A stretch of DNA of 41,985 bases from Pseudopedobacter sp036379295 (GCA_036379295.1 DASVGY010000114.1:1-41985), one strand, 5' to 3'; counted from the first letter of the stretch, positions 23,401 through 31,716 are shown. Numbers and translations: made by a program. The notes: generated from the letters alone by a model not told the origin.

Positions 23401-24774
23401 TTACAAAGGAAAATTTACGTTAACCTCAGCACCGTTTCCAAGGCTGGTTATAATTTCTAAATTGCCATTTACATTTTTAATTCTGGCTTTAATGTTCTTT
23501 AGGCCATAACCTTCAGATACTGAACTTAAATTAAAGCCCATTCCGTTATCTTTAACGCTAATAAACAACATGTTTTCCGCTTGTTTAAAAGATATACTAA
23601 TTCTGGATGCTGAGGCGTATTTTACTGCATTATTTATTAATTCTTGCACTACCCTAAAAATATTTACCGCTTGTTTTGAACTTAGGTTATGAGGGTCTGT
23701 AAAATCAAAATGCGAATTAAAAATAATATCCTTTTTTGCCGCGGCAGCTTTGTTAATGAAGTTTAAAACTTTTACTTTTAAATCGTCGAGGTAAATTATC
23801 TCAGAATTCAATACCCATAAGGTATTTCGTAACTCGGCTATAGAATCGTTGCAACAATTGGAGAGATCTTCTATTTGATGGCTAACCATACCTCCAGAGG
23901 GTTCAACAGATGTTTTAAGTTCATCTAAAATAGAGCGAATAAAGGTAAGCTGGGCGCCAATATTATCGTGTACATCTCTAGAAAGTTCTAAACGCTGTTC
24001 TTGTATTTTTTTTGTGTTTTCTGTTACACCAATTACATATTGAACTTCAAACTCGGTGTACATCATCATGGTTCTTACCGCAATTAACAAGTACACAAAC
24101 AACATAAATATGGGCATTCCAATTAAATCCATATTCATTGGGGATATATCAAACACTTTTGTAAGCACAAGCATCAAAATAATAAACACAAATACATTAA
24201 TAAAAATATAGGATACAAACTCTTTTGCCCAAGCCTTCTTTAATGTTGTTTGGAGGTGTAATTTATCTGATTTGCTAATACCTAATTTATTCACAAATAC
24301 CCACGCTTTTACGCAATAAACAACTGTTAAAACTACCGTAAGTAAATTTGTGATTTCGTAAAAGATATGTTTGCCCGATGTGACATCCCCAAAAATCCTT
24401 TGTGCTTCCGCATCCGTTACAAATAGCAGATATATACCGTAAGCAAACGAGATAATTCCAGGTATCAAACTAAAAATAACTCCTTTTTTAACCTGATAGC
24501 TAAGAAGGCTTTTTACATAGAACCAAATTGCGGGACCAAAAAGTAAGGGGACAAAAAATGTTATAAAAAGCAGCGAAACTAATTTGTAATTGCCGGCGTG
24601 AATAATAAATAGATTAATGATACATGTAGCTATTACCGTAAAAAAAACCAAAAAATAAGCCAGCCTAACTTTTAGTTTCTCTCTTTTGTTTAAAAGCGTT
24701 GGGAGCGCTAAAAGGAAAAGAATCAAACAAACTGAAATGTTAAGGTAAATTACAAACGGTTCTTTATAAAGCAT
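23401..24774 (-). CDS. Membrane histidine kinase, HisKA_3 type (HK3)
   Basis: A 457-residue sensor kinase of the NarX/LytS-like group that partners NarL-type regulators. The N-terminal half has about seven hydrophobic helices (residues 8-225), of the type seen in several Bacteroidota sensors, and no evident ligand domain outside the membrane. The dimerisation/phosphoacceptor helix contains LSRDVHDNIGAQLTF with the phosphorylatable His269. The ATPase domain shows the N-box ELINNAVKYA, the G1 box VKDNGMGF and the G2 box EGYGLKNIKARI. It starts 27 bases after the RR2 stop and ends 54 bases before RR1, so it is likely in one transcript with both and most likely phosphorylates RR1. Confidence 0.9.
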   Translation of the reverse strand: MLYKEPFVIYLNISVCLILFLLALPTLLNKREKLKVRLAYFLVFFTVIATCIINLFIIHAGNYKLVSLLFITFFVPLLFGPAIWFYVKSLLSYQVKKGVIFSLIPGIISFAYGIYLLFVTDAEAQRIFGDVTSGKHIFYEITNLLTVVLTVVYCVKAWVFVNKLGISKSDKLHLQTTLKKAWAKEFVSYIFINVFVFIILMLVLTKVFDISPMNMDLIGMPIFMLFVYLLIAVRTMMMYTEFEVQYVIGVTENTKKIQEQRLELSRDVHDNIGAQLTFIRSILDELKTSVEPSGGMVSHQIEDLSNCCNDSIAELRNTLWVLNSEIIYLDDLKVKVLNFINKAAAAKKDIIFNSHFDFTDPHNLSSKQAVNIFRVVQELINNAVKYASASRISISFKQAENMLFISVKDNGMGFNLSSVSEGYGLKNIKARIKNVNGNLEIITSLGNGAEVNVNFPL

Positions 24775-24801
24775 TTAAATAATTTTAGCAATCCTTTTCT
24801 A

Positions 24802-25467
24802 TTATATAATTCTATTTTTACTTGCAACATCAACCGCGGTTACTTTATTATTCACTTGCAGTTTATGATAGATATTTTCAATATGTTTACGTACAGTACC
24901 ATAACTAATAAAAAGGTTTGTTGCAATTTGTTCGTAAGTTAAGCCGTTTTTTAACTGTACTAAGAGCTCTACCTCTCTCTTTGTTAGGCCAAAATCGCTT
25001 GTTTCTTCAGCCTTAACCGCAATAGGATTTCTTAGCAAATTTAAAACCCGCATTGCCACGCCCGCAGACATTGCCGCTCCACCAGATAAAGTTTCAATTA
25101 TCGATTGGCGAAGGCTCTCTGCATTTTCCTCTTTTAAAAGATAGCCGTTGGCGCCCGCCATTATCGCTTTAAAAATGTTTTCGTCATCATCAAAGGTGGT
25201 AAGCATTAATATTTTTAGTGCAGGGTGGCGCTTCTTAAGAAGTTCTGTAGCGGCAATCCCATCCATACCTGGCATTTGGATATCCATCAACACCAAATCT
25301 ATTTGATGTTCGCCAATTTTTTCTAAAAGCTCTTGTCCGTTAAAAGCATTCATCACCACTTTAAATTCGCGATGAGGCGCTAGCTTATCTAAACAAGCTT
25401 TTAAGGCAAAACTATTGTCTTCTGCTATAGCAATGGTAATTGGCAATTTTAAATTTTTATCAAACAT
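24802..25467 (-). CDS. NarL/FixJ-family response regulator (RR2)
   Basis: A 221-residue paralogue of RR1. The receiver carries AEDN, the phosphoacceptor Asp62 in LVLMDIQMPGMDG, and LMLTTFDDDEN. The output domain reads FGLTKREVELLVQLKNGLTY and has the recognition helix SYGTVRKHIENIY, the same as in RR1, so both should bind the same DNA. ATG 25467 is chosen; the longer TTG start at 25473 is unlikely. If the -7-like box at 25461-25468 is a real promoter, the first codons would not be transcribed from it. Translation would then begin at a later codon, for example the TTG eight codons in, or depend on read-through from the kinase gene. Confidence 0.9.
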   Translation of the reverse strand: MFDKNLKLPITIAIAEDNSFALKACLDKLAPHREFKVVMNAFNGQELLEKIGEHQIDLVLMDIQMPGMDGIAATELLKKRHPALKILMLTTFDDDENIFKAIMAGANGYLLKEENAESLRQSIIETLSGGAAMSAGVAMRVLNLLRNPIAVKAEETSDFGLTKREVELLVQLKNGLTYEQIATNLFISYGTVRKHIENIYHKLQVNNKVTAVDVASKNRII

Positions 25468-25507
25468 GCTCAATATTTGCGTTGGTTTAAATACGATGTA
25501 TTGCGTA
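25461..25507 (-). promoter_or_regulatory. TACG-N8-CGTA operator plus -7-like box of RR2
   Basis: On the - strand TACGCAATACATCGTA (25492-25507) is followed by exactly 23 bases and then CATGTTTG. That box overlaps the annotated ATG. The arrangement copies the one in front of RR1, where the same ATGTTTGAT stretch is followed by a stop codon. The site sits six bases beyond the end of the upstream kinase gene. Confidence 0.6.
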
Positions 25508-25512
25508 TATTT

Positions 25513-27570
25513 TTAAATAGGAATGCTTAAATAAATCTTTGTTCCTTTGCCCAAAGCAGTTTCTACCTTGTAGGTGGCGTTAATAATTTCGGCTCTTGAT
25601 TGGATGTTTTTTAAACCGTAGCCTTCAGCTTTACTATCTATATCATAACCAATTCCATCATCTTTTACACATACAGATAAGGTGCTTTGCTCAGCAGCTA
25701 TTTTAACTTCTAAAATATTGGCTTGTGCATATTTGACAGCGTTATTAACCAATTCCTGAATAATTCTAAATAAATTAGTAGCTACAACAGGTTCAAGTAA
25801 ATAATCTTTATCATTTAGGTTTTCAATGTCAATTTGTGGTTTACTGCCATAGTAGGGTTTTAAGTACTCACGTAATTTTATGGTAAATTCTTCTAAACCA
25901 AACTGTTGTTGATTAATTAACCAAACCGTACTGCGCAGTTCTTTGATGGTGTTTTGCGTAACTTTTTGTGTTTGCTGAAGCTGATGGTTTTCGCCGTCTA
26001 ATGCAGCTAAACTTTGGATAGCACCGTTGATAAAACTAAGCTGCGCACCAATATTATCATGCAACTCTCTTGAAATCCTTAGTTTTTCTTCCTGTATTTT
26101 GTTCTTAGTTTGTTCTTGGGCTATGCTAACTTTGTAAACAGCTTCCTCACGCAGTTTTTGCTGTTTTAGCACCGAGTTTCTATAAATTAAAAACGTCCCG
26201 AAAGCCAACACCAAAACCGATATAGAAGCGATTACCAACCAATAATTACGTTTCTCAATTTTAGCACCTGCAAGCAGCAGCTGGGTACGGTTTCTTAAAA
26301 TCTCGCGTTCCTTTTCTGCGGTTCGGTACTTAACTTCTAAATTGGCTATTTGCTTATTACTCTCTGCGCTGTAATTTTTGCTTTGTAATTGATAAGCAGA
26401 ATCTTGCTTCATATAGGCATCAGTAAATTCGCCTTTTAATTTACTAACCTCTGCCATGGATTCAAATATGCTTTGCTTAATATCTGTAAAGTTATGTTGC
26501 TTAGCTATCTCCATCGCCTTTTTTAACACCAAATCTGCTTCATTTAACTTCTTTGTTTCTGCCAAAAGCTGAGCGTAGTTTACCAAGTTTGATGCTAAAC
26601 CTTCCTTATTACCAATTGAATTGTATTCCTTATCAGAAAGTTTAATATTTTTCTCAGCTTCATTATAACGCTTTAAATTAATTAAAGCAGTTGCAATGTT
26701 CCCGTAAGAAATCCCCCTAGCCTGTGCCTGATCTGATTGTAGCGCTAGGGGCAAACTTAGTTTATAATATAAAAGCGCCTTCTGGTATTGCTTGGTGTTT
26801 AGATAAACGTTTCCTAAATCATTATAGGCATCTCTTAAACTTTTAGGTAACTGATATTTTTTTGCTAGCGGAATAACTTTTGTGAAATACTTAATTGCCT
26901 GGTCGTGATTTTTTAAATCTTCAAACACCAAGCCCATATTAATGTAAGTGTTTAGTTTTTTAGCTTCAGTGGCTTCGCCAAGCTCATCATAAATGTTCAG
27001 CGTTTTTTGAAAGTACTTAACAGCCTCTAAATTTTTGTTAAGTTTCCAATTCTGTACACCGATATTGTTTAACTGGTTAGCCATGTCAAGTTTTCTACCT
27101 AGTTGAGAAAATATTGTGTAGGCAGAATCTGCATATAAAATAGCAGACTGATAGTCGCTTTTAGCAGAATAAATAAAATACATGTAAGAATATGCTAAAG
27201 CCAACTGCTTTTTTAAGTTATTCGCCTTTCCAAACTGTATAGCCTGACGGTAATAAGACGCAGCTTTCGGTAAGTCTTGTGTCACCTCAAAAAGATAGCC
27301 CAGCTCCGTCAAACTAACCATTGTCCCTCTTTTAAAATCTATTTTCTTGGAGAGATTTAAAGCCTTAAAATAATTATCGGCTGATTGTGCAGAGTCTTGC
27401 TGACCCTTGTACCAACTTCCAAGATTCAAGTGGGCGCTCACCAAACCAGAATCTAAACGGTTTGCTTTAACTACTTTTAAAATACTATCAATTCGCGGGT
27501 TTTGGGCAAGTAAATTAGATTTAGCAAAAAGTAAAGCAACTAAAATGCTAACAAAAAATCTATAGCTCAT
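25513..27570 (-). CDS. TPR-containing membrane histidine kinase, HisKA_3 type (HK2)
   Basis: A 685-residue sensor kinase. MSYRFFVSILVALLFAKSNLLAQ is a signal peptide. A periplasmic region of about 10 tetratricopeptide repeats follows (residues 30-390, for example ALNLSKKIDFKRGTMVSLTELG and NLEAVKYFQKTLNIYDELGE). After it come a coiled-coil stretch and one membrane helix (WLVIASISVLVLAFGTFLIY). The kinase core has SRELHDNIGAQLSF with the phosphorylatable His504, the N-box VNNAVKYAQAN, the G1 box KDDGIGYD and the G2 box EGYGLKNIQSRA. Periplasmic TPR arrays in Bacteroidota kinases are thought to sense protein partners or envelope state; the signal is unknown. The true start is ATG 27570, not the TTG at 27576. 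RR2 follows 45 bases downstream. Confidence 0.9.
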   Translation of the reverse strand: MSYRFFVSILVALLFAKSNLLAQNPRIDSILKVVKANRLDSGLVSAHLNLGSWYKGQQDSAQSADNYFKALNLSKKIDFKRGTMVSLTELGYLFEVTQDLPKAASYYRQAIQFGKANNLKKQLALAYSYMYFIYSAKSDYQSAILYADSAYTIFSQLGRKLDMANQLNNIGVQNWKLNKNLEAVKYFQKTLNIYDELGEATEAKKLNTYINMGLVFEDLKNHDQAIKYFTKVIPLAKKYQLPKSLRDAYNDLGNVYLNTKQYQKALLYYKLSLPLALQSDQAQARGISYGNIATALINLKRYNEAEKNIKLSDKEYNSIGNKEGLASNLVNYAQLLAETKKLNEADLVLKKAMEIAKQHNFTDIKQSIFESMAEVSKLKGEFTDAYMKQDSAYQLQSKNYSAESNKQIANLEVKYRTAEKEREILRNRTQLLLAGAKIEKRNYWLVIASISVLVLAFGTFLIYRNSVLKQQKLREEAVYKVSIAQEQTKNKIQEEKLRISRELHDNIGAQLSFINGAIQSLAALDGENHQLQQTQKVTQNTIKELRSTVWLINQQQFGLEEFTIKLREYLKPYYGSKPQIDIENLNDKDYLLEPVVATNLFRIIQELVNNAVKYAQANILEVKIAAEQSTLSVCVKDDGIGYDIDSKAEGYGLKNIQSRAEIINATYKVETALGKGTKIYLSIPI

Positions 27571-27712
27571 ATACAAGGTTTGGCATCTTAAAGATATTTA
27601 ATTTTCTGCCTATTTATCTTAATAAAATTGCAAACAAAGCGAGTAACTTAAAAACCTGAAGCAAAGAGCCGCCCCAGTTTAAAGTAGTTTCTCAACTTAA
27701 AGGGGTAATCCG

Positions 27713-29695
27713 CTATATTTTACCTTTTTCACAGGTGAAGCTAATCACTGTTCCGCCGGTTGGTTTTGCTTCTGCCCAAATTTCCCCGCCGTTAGCGTTT
27801 ACAAATTCTTTACATAAGGTTAAGCCAAACCCGGTACCTGTTTCATTATTTGTACCTAACTTACTGGTACTGTAAGATTCAAAAACCGACTTTATTTCTT
27901 CTGGATCAATGCCTACACCATTATCTGATACACAAAGTTTGATATAATTACTTTCGAATGGCGCACTGTAAATATTTATTTCACCAGCAATCGGTGTAAA
28001 TTTTACAGCATTTGCTAGCAAATTCCTGATGATAAACGAAAAATGATTTTTATCCATGTAAACACTTACATTTTCTAAACTATTGATATTCACACTCAAT
28101 CTTTTATCGTAAACCGCTTCTGAATTTAAATTTATCGCCGATTGGATAATTGGCAAAATTTCAAACATTGTCTTTTGGTGTGGCTCTCCTTTGATTTGAG
28201 ATTTACCCCACAATAATAAATCGTCTAAAGTACTGAGGGCAGACTCGGACTGCTTAATAATCATGCTTAAGTATAACTGAGCTTCTTCTTTGTTTAAATC
28301 ACCATCCTTCAACAAATTTAAAATTCCTAAAGAAGTTCCCTGATGACCTCGTAAATCATGTCCAATAATAGAAAAAAGTTTGTTCTTCACATTGTTACTT
28401 ACCGCCAGTTGTTGTCTTTTTTTATCTAATCGGGCATTTATCTTTCTTAACCTTAACAACATAAAAATCAAGATTGTTAGCAACAGACCAATAAATATTA
28501 GTATCGCCACTAAAATATTTCGTTCTCTGGTTTTTTGGAATAACAAATTTTGGTTCTCTAAAATTTCATTATTTGCCCGGTACAACCCCAAACTAACGGC
28601 AGCTTCTGCCAGTAAGCGTTGCTGTTGCGCATCCTGTTGCACCTTATTTAGCTTATTGTAGGTTAAAAGGTAATTGAAAGACGATTTGTAATTCTGTTGT
28701 TCCTTGGCCAGCTCAACCAAATTATGGTAAACTTCTAACACCAAATCATCCAAACCATTATCCTTAGCTCTCGCTGCTAAATTCAGGTACCGTTTCTCTG
28801 CTACATCAAACTGCTTTTGTTCTACCAATAACAGCGGAATATTAACTTCCAAACGTAAAGCAGTCTCCTTCAAGCCTTTTTGCTTCGCTAAATCTAATCC
28901 CTTGATAAGGGTTTCATACGCTTTCTTGAACTGCTTCTTCTCTTTATAAAGAAGTCCAAGATTTTGGTAGGCCAACACCTGCTCCACGTCTAACTTTTCT
29001 TTTACAGCTAAATCGTAGGATTTTTTAAATAAACTTTCCGCCCGGTCTAAGTCGCCTTTTATCGCATAAATTATCGCCTTATTCCCAAGTAAATCGCCTT
29101 CATTGTAATGCGTATGGTGAAGTGCGTTTAGAGAATCAATTTTATTGTAAAACGCCAACGCCTCTTCAATTCTGTTTTGCCGTGTTCGCAACGCACCTAA
29201 TTTTAAATACGTAGCTGCAACCCCTTGCTCATACTTGCTTTTCTCTGCCAAAAGTAAAGCACTAAGAAAAACCGATTCGGCTTTTACAAAGTCTCCGCGT
29301 TTAGCATAAAGAACTCCTAACGAATTAATATCATTAACCTGAGAAAAAACGTTTTTCAAGCTTTTTGCCAAGTTTATTGCATCTAAATTGTACTTTTCTG
29401 CCAATCCTAAGTAACCGTATTTCGACAGCCAATAGCTTGCCGTCTTATTTACTTTGTAAAGTGCATGCAAATTGCTAGTTGCACTGTACTTTTGCAAATT
29501 CTTATCGGTAACGTTTATAAAACTATCAACCGCATTTGGTTCTATCTTTCTTAATCCCCGGACAACATTGTTTACTTTAGTAGAATCATCAACAGCGGAC
29601 GACTGGCCATAGCCTAGTTTGATAACCAACAAAAGCATACACACGGCTGCTAGTTTTAATAACTGCAACCTTAAGCTATATTGAAACAATCCCAT
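27713..29695 (-). CDS. TPR-containing histidine kinase, classical HisKA type, without adjacent regulator (HK1)
   Basis: A 660-residue sensor kinase. A hydrophobic N-terminus (LQLLKLAAVCMLLLVIKLGYGQ) acts as a signal peptide or anchor. About seven periplasmic tetratricopeptide repeats follow (residues 70-360), then one membrane helix (LVAILIFIGLLLTILIFMLL). The cytoplasmic kinase core differs from HK2 and HK3. It has the HisKA H-box FSIIGHDLRGHQ with His446, the N-box LLANAVKFTP, the G1 box SDNGVGID and the G2 box TGTGFGLTLCKEFV, so it is expected to pair with an OmpR- or PrrA-type regulator, none of which is encoded here. It stands 143 bases upstream of HK2 on the same strand. Confidence 0.88.
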   Translation of the reverse strand: MGLFQYSLRLQLLKLAAVCMLLLVIKLGYGQSSAVDDSTKVNNVVRGLRKIEPNAVDSFINVTDKNLQKYSATSNLHALYKVNKTASYWLSKYGYLGLAEKYNLDAINLAKSLKNVFSQVNDINSLGVLYAKRGDFVKAESVFLSALLLAEKSKYEQGVAATYLKLGALRTRQNRIEEALAFYNKIDSLNALHHTHYNEGDLLGNKAIIYAIKGDLDRAESLFKKSYDLAVKEKLDVEQVLAYQNLGLLYKEKKQFKKAYETLIKGLDLAKQKGLKETALRLEVNIPLLLVEQKQFDVAEKRYLNLAARAKDNGLDDLVLEVYHNLVELAKEQQNYKSSFNYLLTYNKLNKVQQDAQQQRLLAEAAVSLGLYRANNEILENQNLLFQKTRERNILVAILIFIGLLLTILIFMLLRLRKINARLDKKRQQLAVSNNVKNKLFSIIGHDLRGHQGTSLGILNLLKDGDLNKEEAQLYLSMIIKQSESALSTLDDLLLWGKSQIKGEPHQKTMFEILPIIQSAINLNSEAVYDKRLSVNINSLENVSVYMDKNHFSFIIRNLLANAVKFTPIAGEINIYSAPFESNYIKLCVSDNGVGIDPEEIKSVFESYSTSKLGTNNETGTGFGLTLCKEFVNANGGEIWAEAKPTGGTVISFTCEKGKI

Positions 29696-29924
29696 TGAAA
29701 ATTCTAAATATTTTTACGATAGCTAAAATACAAAGTAGCTTTACATTTAAGCAAAAAACGCAAAAGAAAAGGTGTGATCCTCGTCATAATTAAATTCTGA
29801 TTTAATTTATACCGCGGACTGCTTAACTTAAGATATTAAGCTTAAAACAAGCCCATCATTAAAATCCCGTTAATACCCTTGCAAAAGCAAATGCGTTTTA
29901 CAAAGTATCAAAACATAAGGCATA

Positions 29925-29961
29925 AAAAAAGCCCTTAACATGCTATGCTAAGGGCTTTTTT
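29925..29961 (-). terminator. Rho-independent terminator of the ribosomal protein operon
   Basis: Arms AAAAAGCCCTTA and TAAGGGCTTTTT pair around an 11-base loop. T-runs follow on both strands, so it can stop transcription in either direction. It lies just after the rplQ stop codon at 29978 and closes the whole operon. Confidence 0.92.
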
Positions 29962-29977
29962 ATATTTTGTTAAATTG

Positions 29978-30529
29978 CTATTCCGCAGCTTTTTGCTCGC
30001 TGGAATCAGCTTCTTCCGCTGTCGCGGTGTTTTCAACTTTAACCTCTTCTGCTTGTGGAGTATCTTCAACCTCCGTTGTAGCTTCCGCCGTAGGGGCATC
30101 CGCTTTTTTAGATTTTCCGCCTCTTCTACGTGTAGCTTTCTTCTCTACTTTCGCATCTGCGTTATAAGTTGTGTTAAAATCTACTAATTCAATAATCGCC
30201 ATCTCTGCATTATCGCCTAAACGATTTCCTAGCTTTACTATACGAGTATAACCACCTGGGCGATTTGCAACTTTTTCTGCAACTTCACGAAACAAAGTAG
30301 TTACTACTTCCTTGTTTTGTAAGTAAGCAAACACCGTACGACGAGAGTGTGTAGTGTCGTTTTTGGATTTGGTAATGATAGGCTCAACATATACTCTTAA
30401 AGCCTTAGCTTTTGCCAAAGTAGTAGTAATACGTTTATGCGCAATTAACGATGATGCCATGTTAGCTAACATCGCTTTTCTGTGTGCAGTTTTACGACCT
30501 AAATGATTAAATTTTTTTCCGTGTCTCAT
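29978..30529 (-). CDS. rplQ: Ribosomal protein L17 with acidic C-terminal extension
   Basis: A large-subunit protein near the peptide exit tunnel. Residues 1-120 match L17: MRHGKKFNHLGRKTAHRKAM, ANMASSLIAHKRITTTLAKAK, and the GGYTRIVKLGNRLGDNAEMAIIEL end. After residue 130 comes a basic RRRGGKSKKAD stretch and then about 45 residues rich in Ala, Glu and Thr, making the protein 183 residues instead of about 120. Such low-complexity tails on L17 are seen in other Bacteroidota. It is the last gene of the operon. The 105-base leader after rpoA contains a strong hairpin. Confidence 0.96.
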   Translation of the reverse strand: MRHGKKFNHLGRKTAHRKAMLANMASSLIAHKRITTTLAKAKALRVYVEPIITKSKNDTTHSRRTVFAYLQNKEVVTTLFREVAEKVANRPGGYTRIVKLGNRLGDNAEMAIIELVDFNTTYNADAKVEKKATRRRGGKSKKADAPTAEATTEVEDTPQAEEVKVENTATAEEADSSEQKAAE

Positions 30530-30543
30530 TATTTATTTATTTG

Positions 30544-30589
30544 CGCATACCGTCAGTTCAAGCCACCGTGGCGAACCGGGAATTATGCG
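30544..30589 (-). promoter_or_regulatory. Stable stem-loop in the rpoA-rplQ intercistronic region
   Basis: On the - strand CGCATA pairs with TATGCG. Inside it CCG pairs with CGG, GTTC with GAAC and GCCA with TGGC, giving about 17 pairs with small bulges. A second, weaker hairpin (CTAAA..CCC with GGG..TTTAG) lies next to it at about 30603-30628. There is no T-run after the main stem, so it is not a terminator; it could protect or process the mRNA end or control rplQ translation. Function is an inference. Confidence 0.55.
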
Positions 30590-30634
30590 TCATTTGCACT
30601 AAAGACTAAATCCCATTAGAGGGGTTTAGATTTT

Positions 30635-31627
30635 TTATTCTTCGTCTAACTTAAACTTAGACAGGTTCATACCGAAAGACAAACCTTTTGACTTAACTAG
30701 CTCTTGAATCTCGGTTAAAGACTTTTTACCGAAGTTTCTGAATTTTAGCATGTCGGCTACATCATAAGAAACCAATTCTGCTAAAGACCTAATATCTGCG
30801 GCTTTTAAACAATTTAACGCTCTTACAGATAAATCTAAATCAACTAATTCCGTTTTCAAAATCTTACGCATGTGTAAAACTTCTTCATCAACTTCTTTAG
30901 TTTCTTCTTTAGCCTGAGACTCTAACACTAAGTTCTCATCAGAAAACAACATAAAGTGCTGGATTAAAATCTTAGCAGCTTCTTTTAATGCTTCTTCAGG
31001 ATGAATTGACCCATCAGTAGTGATATCTAAAACCAACTTTTCGTAATCGGTTTTTTGCTCAACTCTAAAGTTCTCAATGGTATATTTAACATTCTTAATC
31101 GGCGTGTAAATTGAGTCGATCGCAATTACACCAACCGGAGCGTCTGCATTTTTGTTCTCTTCGGCAGCAACGTATCCTCTGCCTTTATTAATGGTTAATT
31201 CTATCTCTAAAGTAACAGAATCTTCCATATTACAGATCACGAAATCAGGATTTAAAACCTCGAAATTGTTTGAGAATTTAGTAATATCTCCTGCCTTAAA
31301 AGATTCTTGCCCGTTAATGATTACAAATATCTTTTCAGTATCTCCAGAATCACCAGTTTTCTTAAAACGCACTTGCTTTAAGTTCAAAATGATGTCCACT
31401 ACGTCTTCTGCAACTCCTTTAATAGTTGAGAACTCATGAGAAACACCTGAAAAACGTACAGACGTAATTGCGAAACCTTCTAATGAAGAAAGTAAAATCC
31501 TTCTTAATGAATTACCTATAGTTACACCAAAACCAGGTTCCAACGGACGAAATTCAAATGTCCCATCGAAATCCGTTGATTTCTGCATAATTACTTTATC
31601 GGGTCTCTGAAATGCTAAAATTGCCAT
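30635..31627 (-). CDS. rpoA: RNA polymerase alpha subunit
   Basis: The 330-residue alpha subunit that dimerises to start RNA polymerase assembly and contacts activators and UP elements. The N-terminal domain shows FEFRPLEPGFGVTIGNSLRR and ILLSSLEGFAITSVR. The C-terminal domain has the helix-hairpin-helix region VRALNCLKAADIRSLAELV and FGKKSLTEIQELV. It lies in the alpha operon between rpsD and rplQ, as usual. The leader is A-rich without a Shine-Dalgarno sequence, and a terminator-like hairpin precedes it after rpsD. In Bacteroidota this subunit works with a primary sigma factor that reads TAnnTTTG boxes. Confidence 0.98.
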   Translation of the reverse strand: MAILAFQRPDKVIMQKSTDFDGTFEFRPLEPGFGVTIGNSLRRILLSSLEGFAITSVRFSGVSHEFSTIKGVAEDVVDIILNLKQVRFKKTGDSGDTEKIFVIINGQESFKAGDITKFSNNFEVLNPDFVICNMEDSVTLEIELTINKGRGYVAAEENKNADAPVGVIAIDSIYTPIKNVKYTIENFRVEQKTDYEKLVLDITTDGSIHPEEALKEAAKILIQHFMLFSDENLVLESQAKEETKEVDEEVLHMRKILKTELVDLDLSVRALNCLKAADIRSLAELVSYDVADMLKFRNFGKKSLTEIQELVKSKGLSFGMNLSKFKLDEE

Positions 31628-31663
31628 TTATTTGCCTTATGTTATTCGTTAATTTTTGGATAA

Positions 31664-31705
31664 ATAAAAATTGCCAGTTCACGATATTTACGAGAACCAG
31701 CAATT
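31664..31705 (-). terminator. Terminator-like hairpin between rpsD and rpoA (possible attenuator)
   Basis: On the - strand AATTGCTGGTTC pairs over 12 positions with GAACTGGCAATT, with two tandem G-U wobbles in the RNA, around a 13-base loop. TTTTTATTTAT follows. This has the form of an intrinsic terminator, yet it lies inside the operon 11 bases after the rpsD stop. It could lower rpoA and rplQ expression relative to the ribosomal genes, or protect the upstream message. Confidence 0.6.
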
Positions 31706-31716
31706 GATTTTCATCA

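Noticed and set aside
27577..27712. Inverted CCCC/GGGG arrangement between HK1 and HK2 as a terminator
   Set aside because: The arms pair poorly in the middle and no T-run follows, so neither a terminator nor a riboswitch can be supported. The AGCGGATTACCCC stretch at its start only faintly recalls the 22571 repeat.
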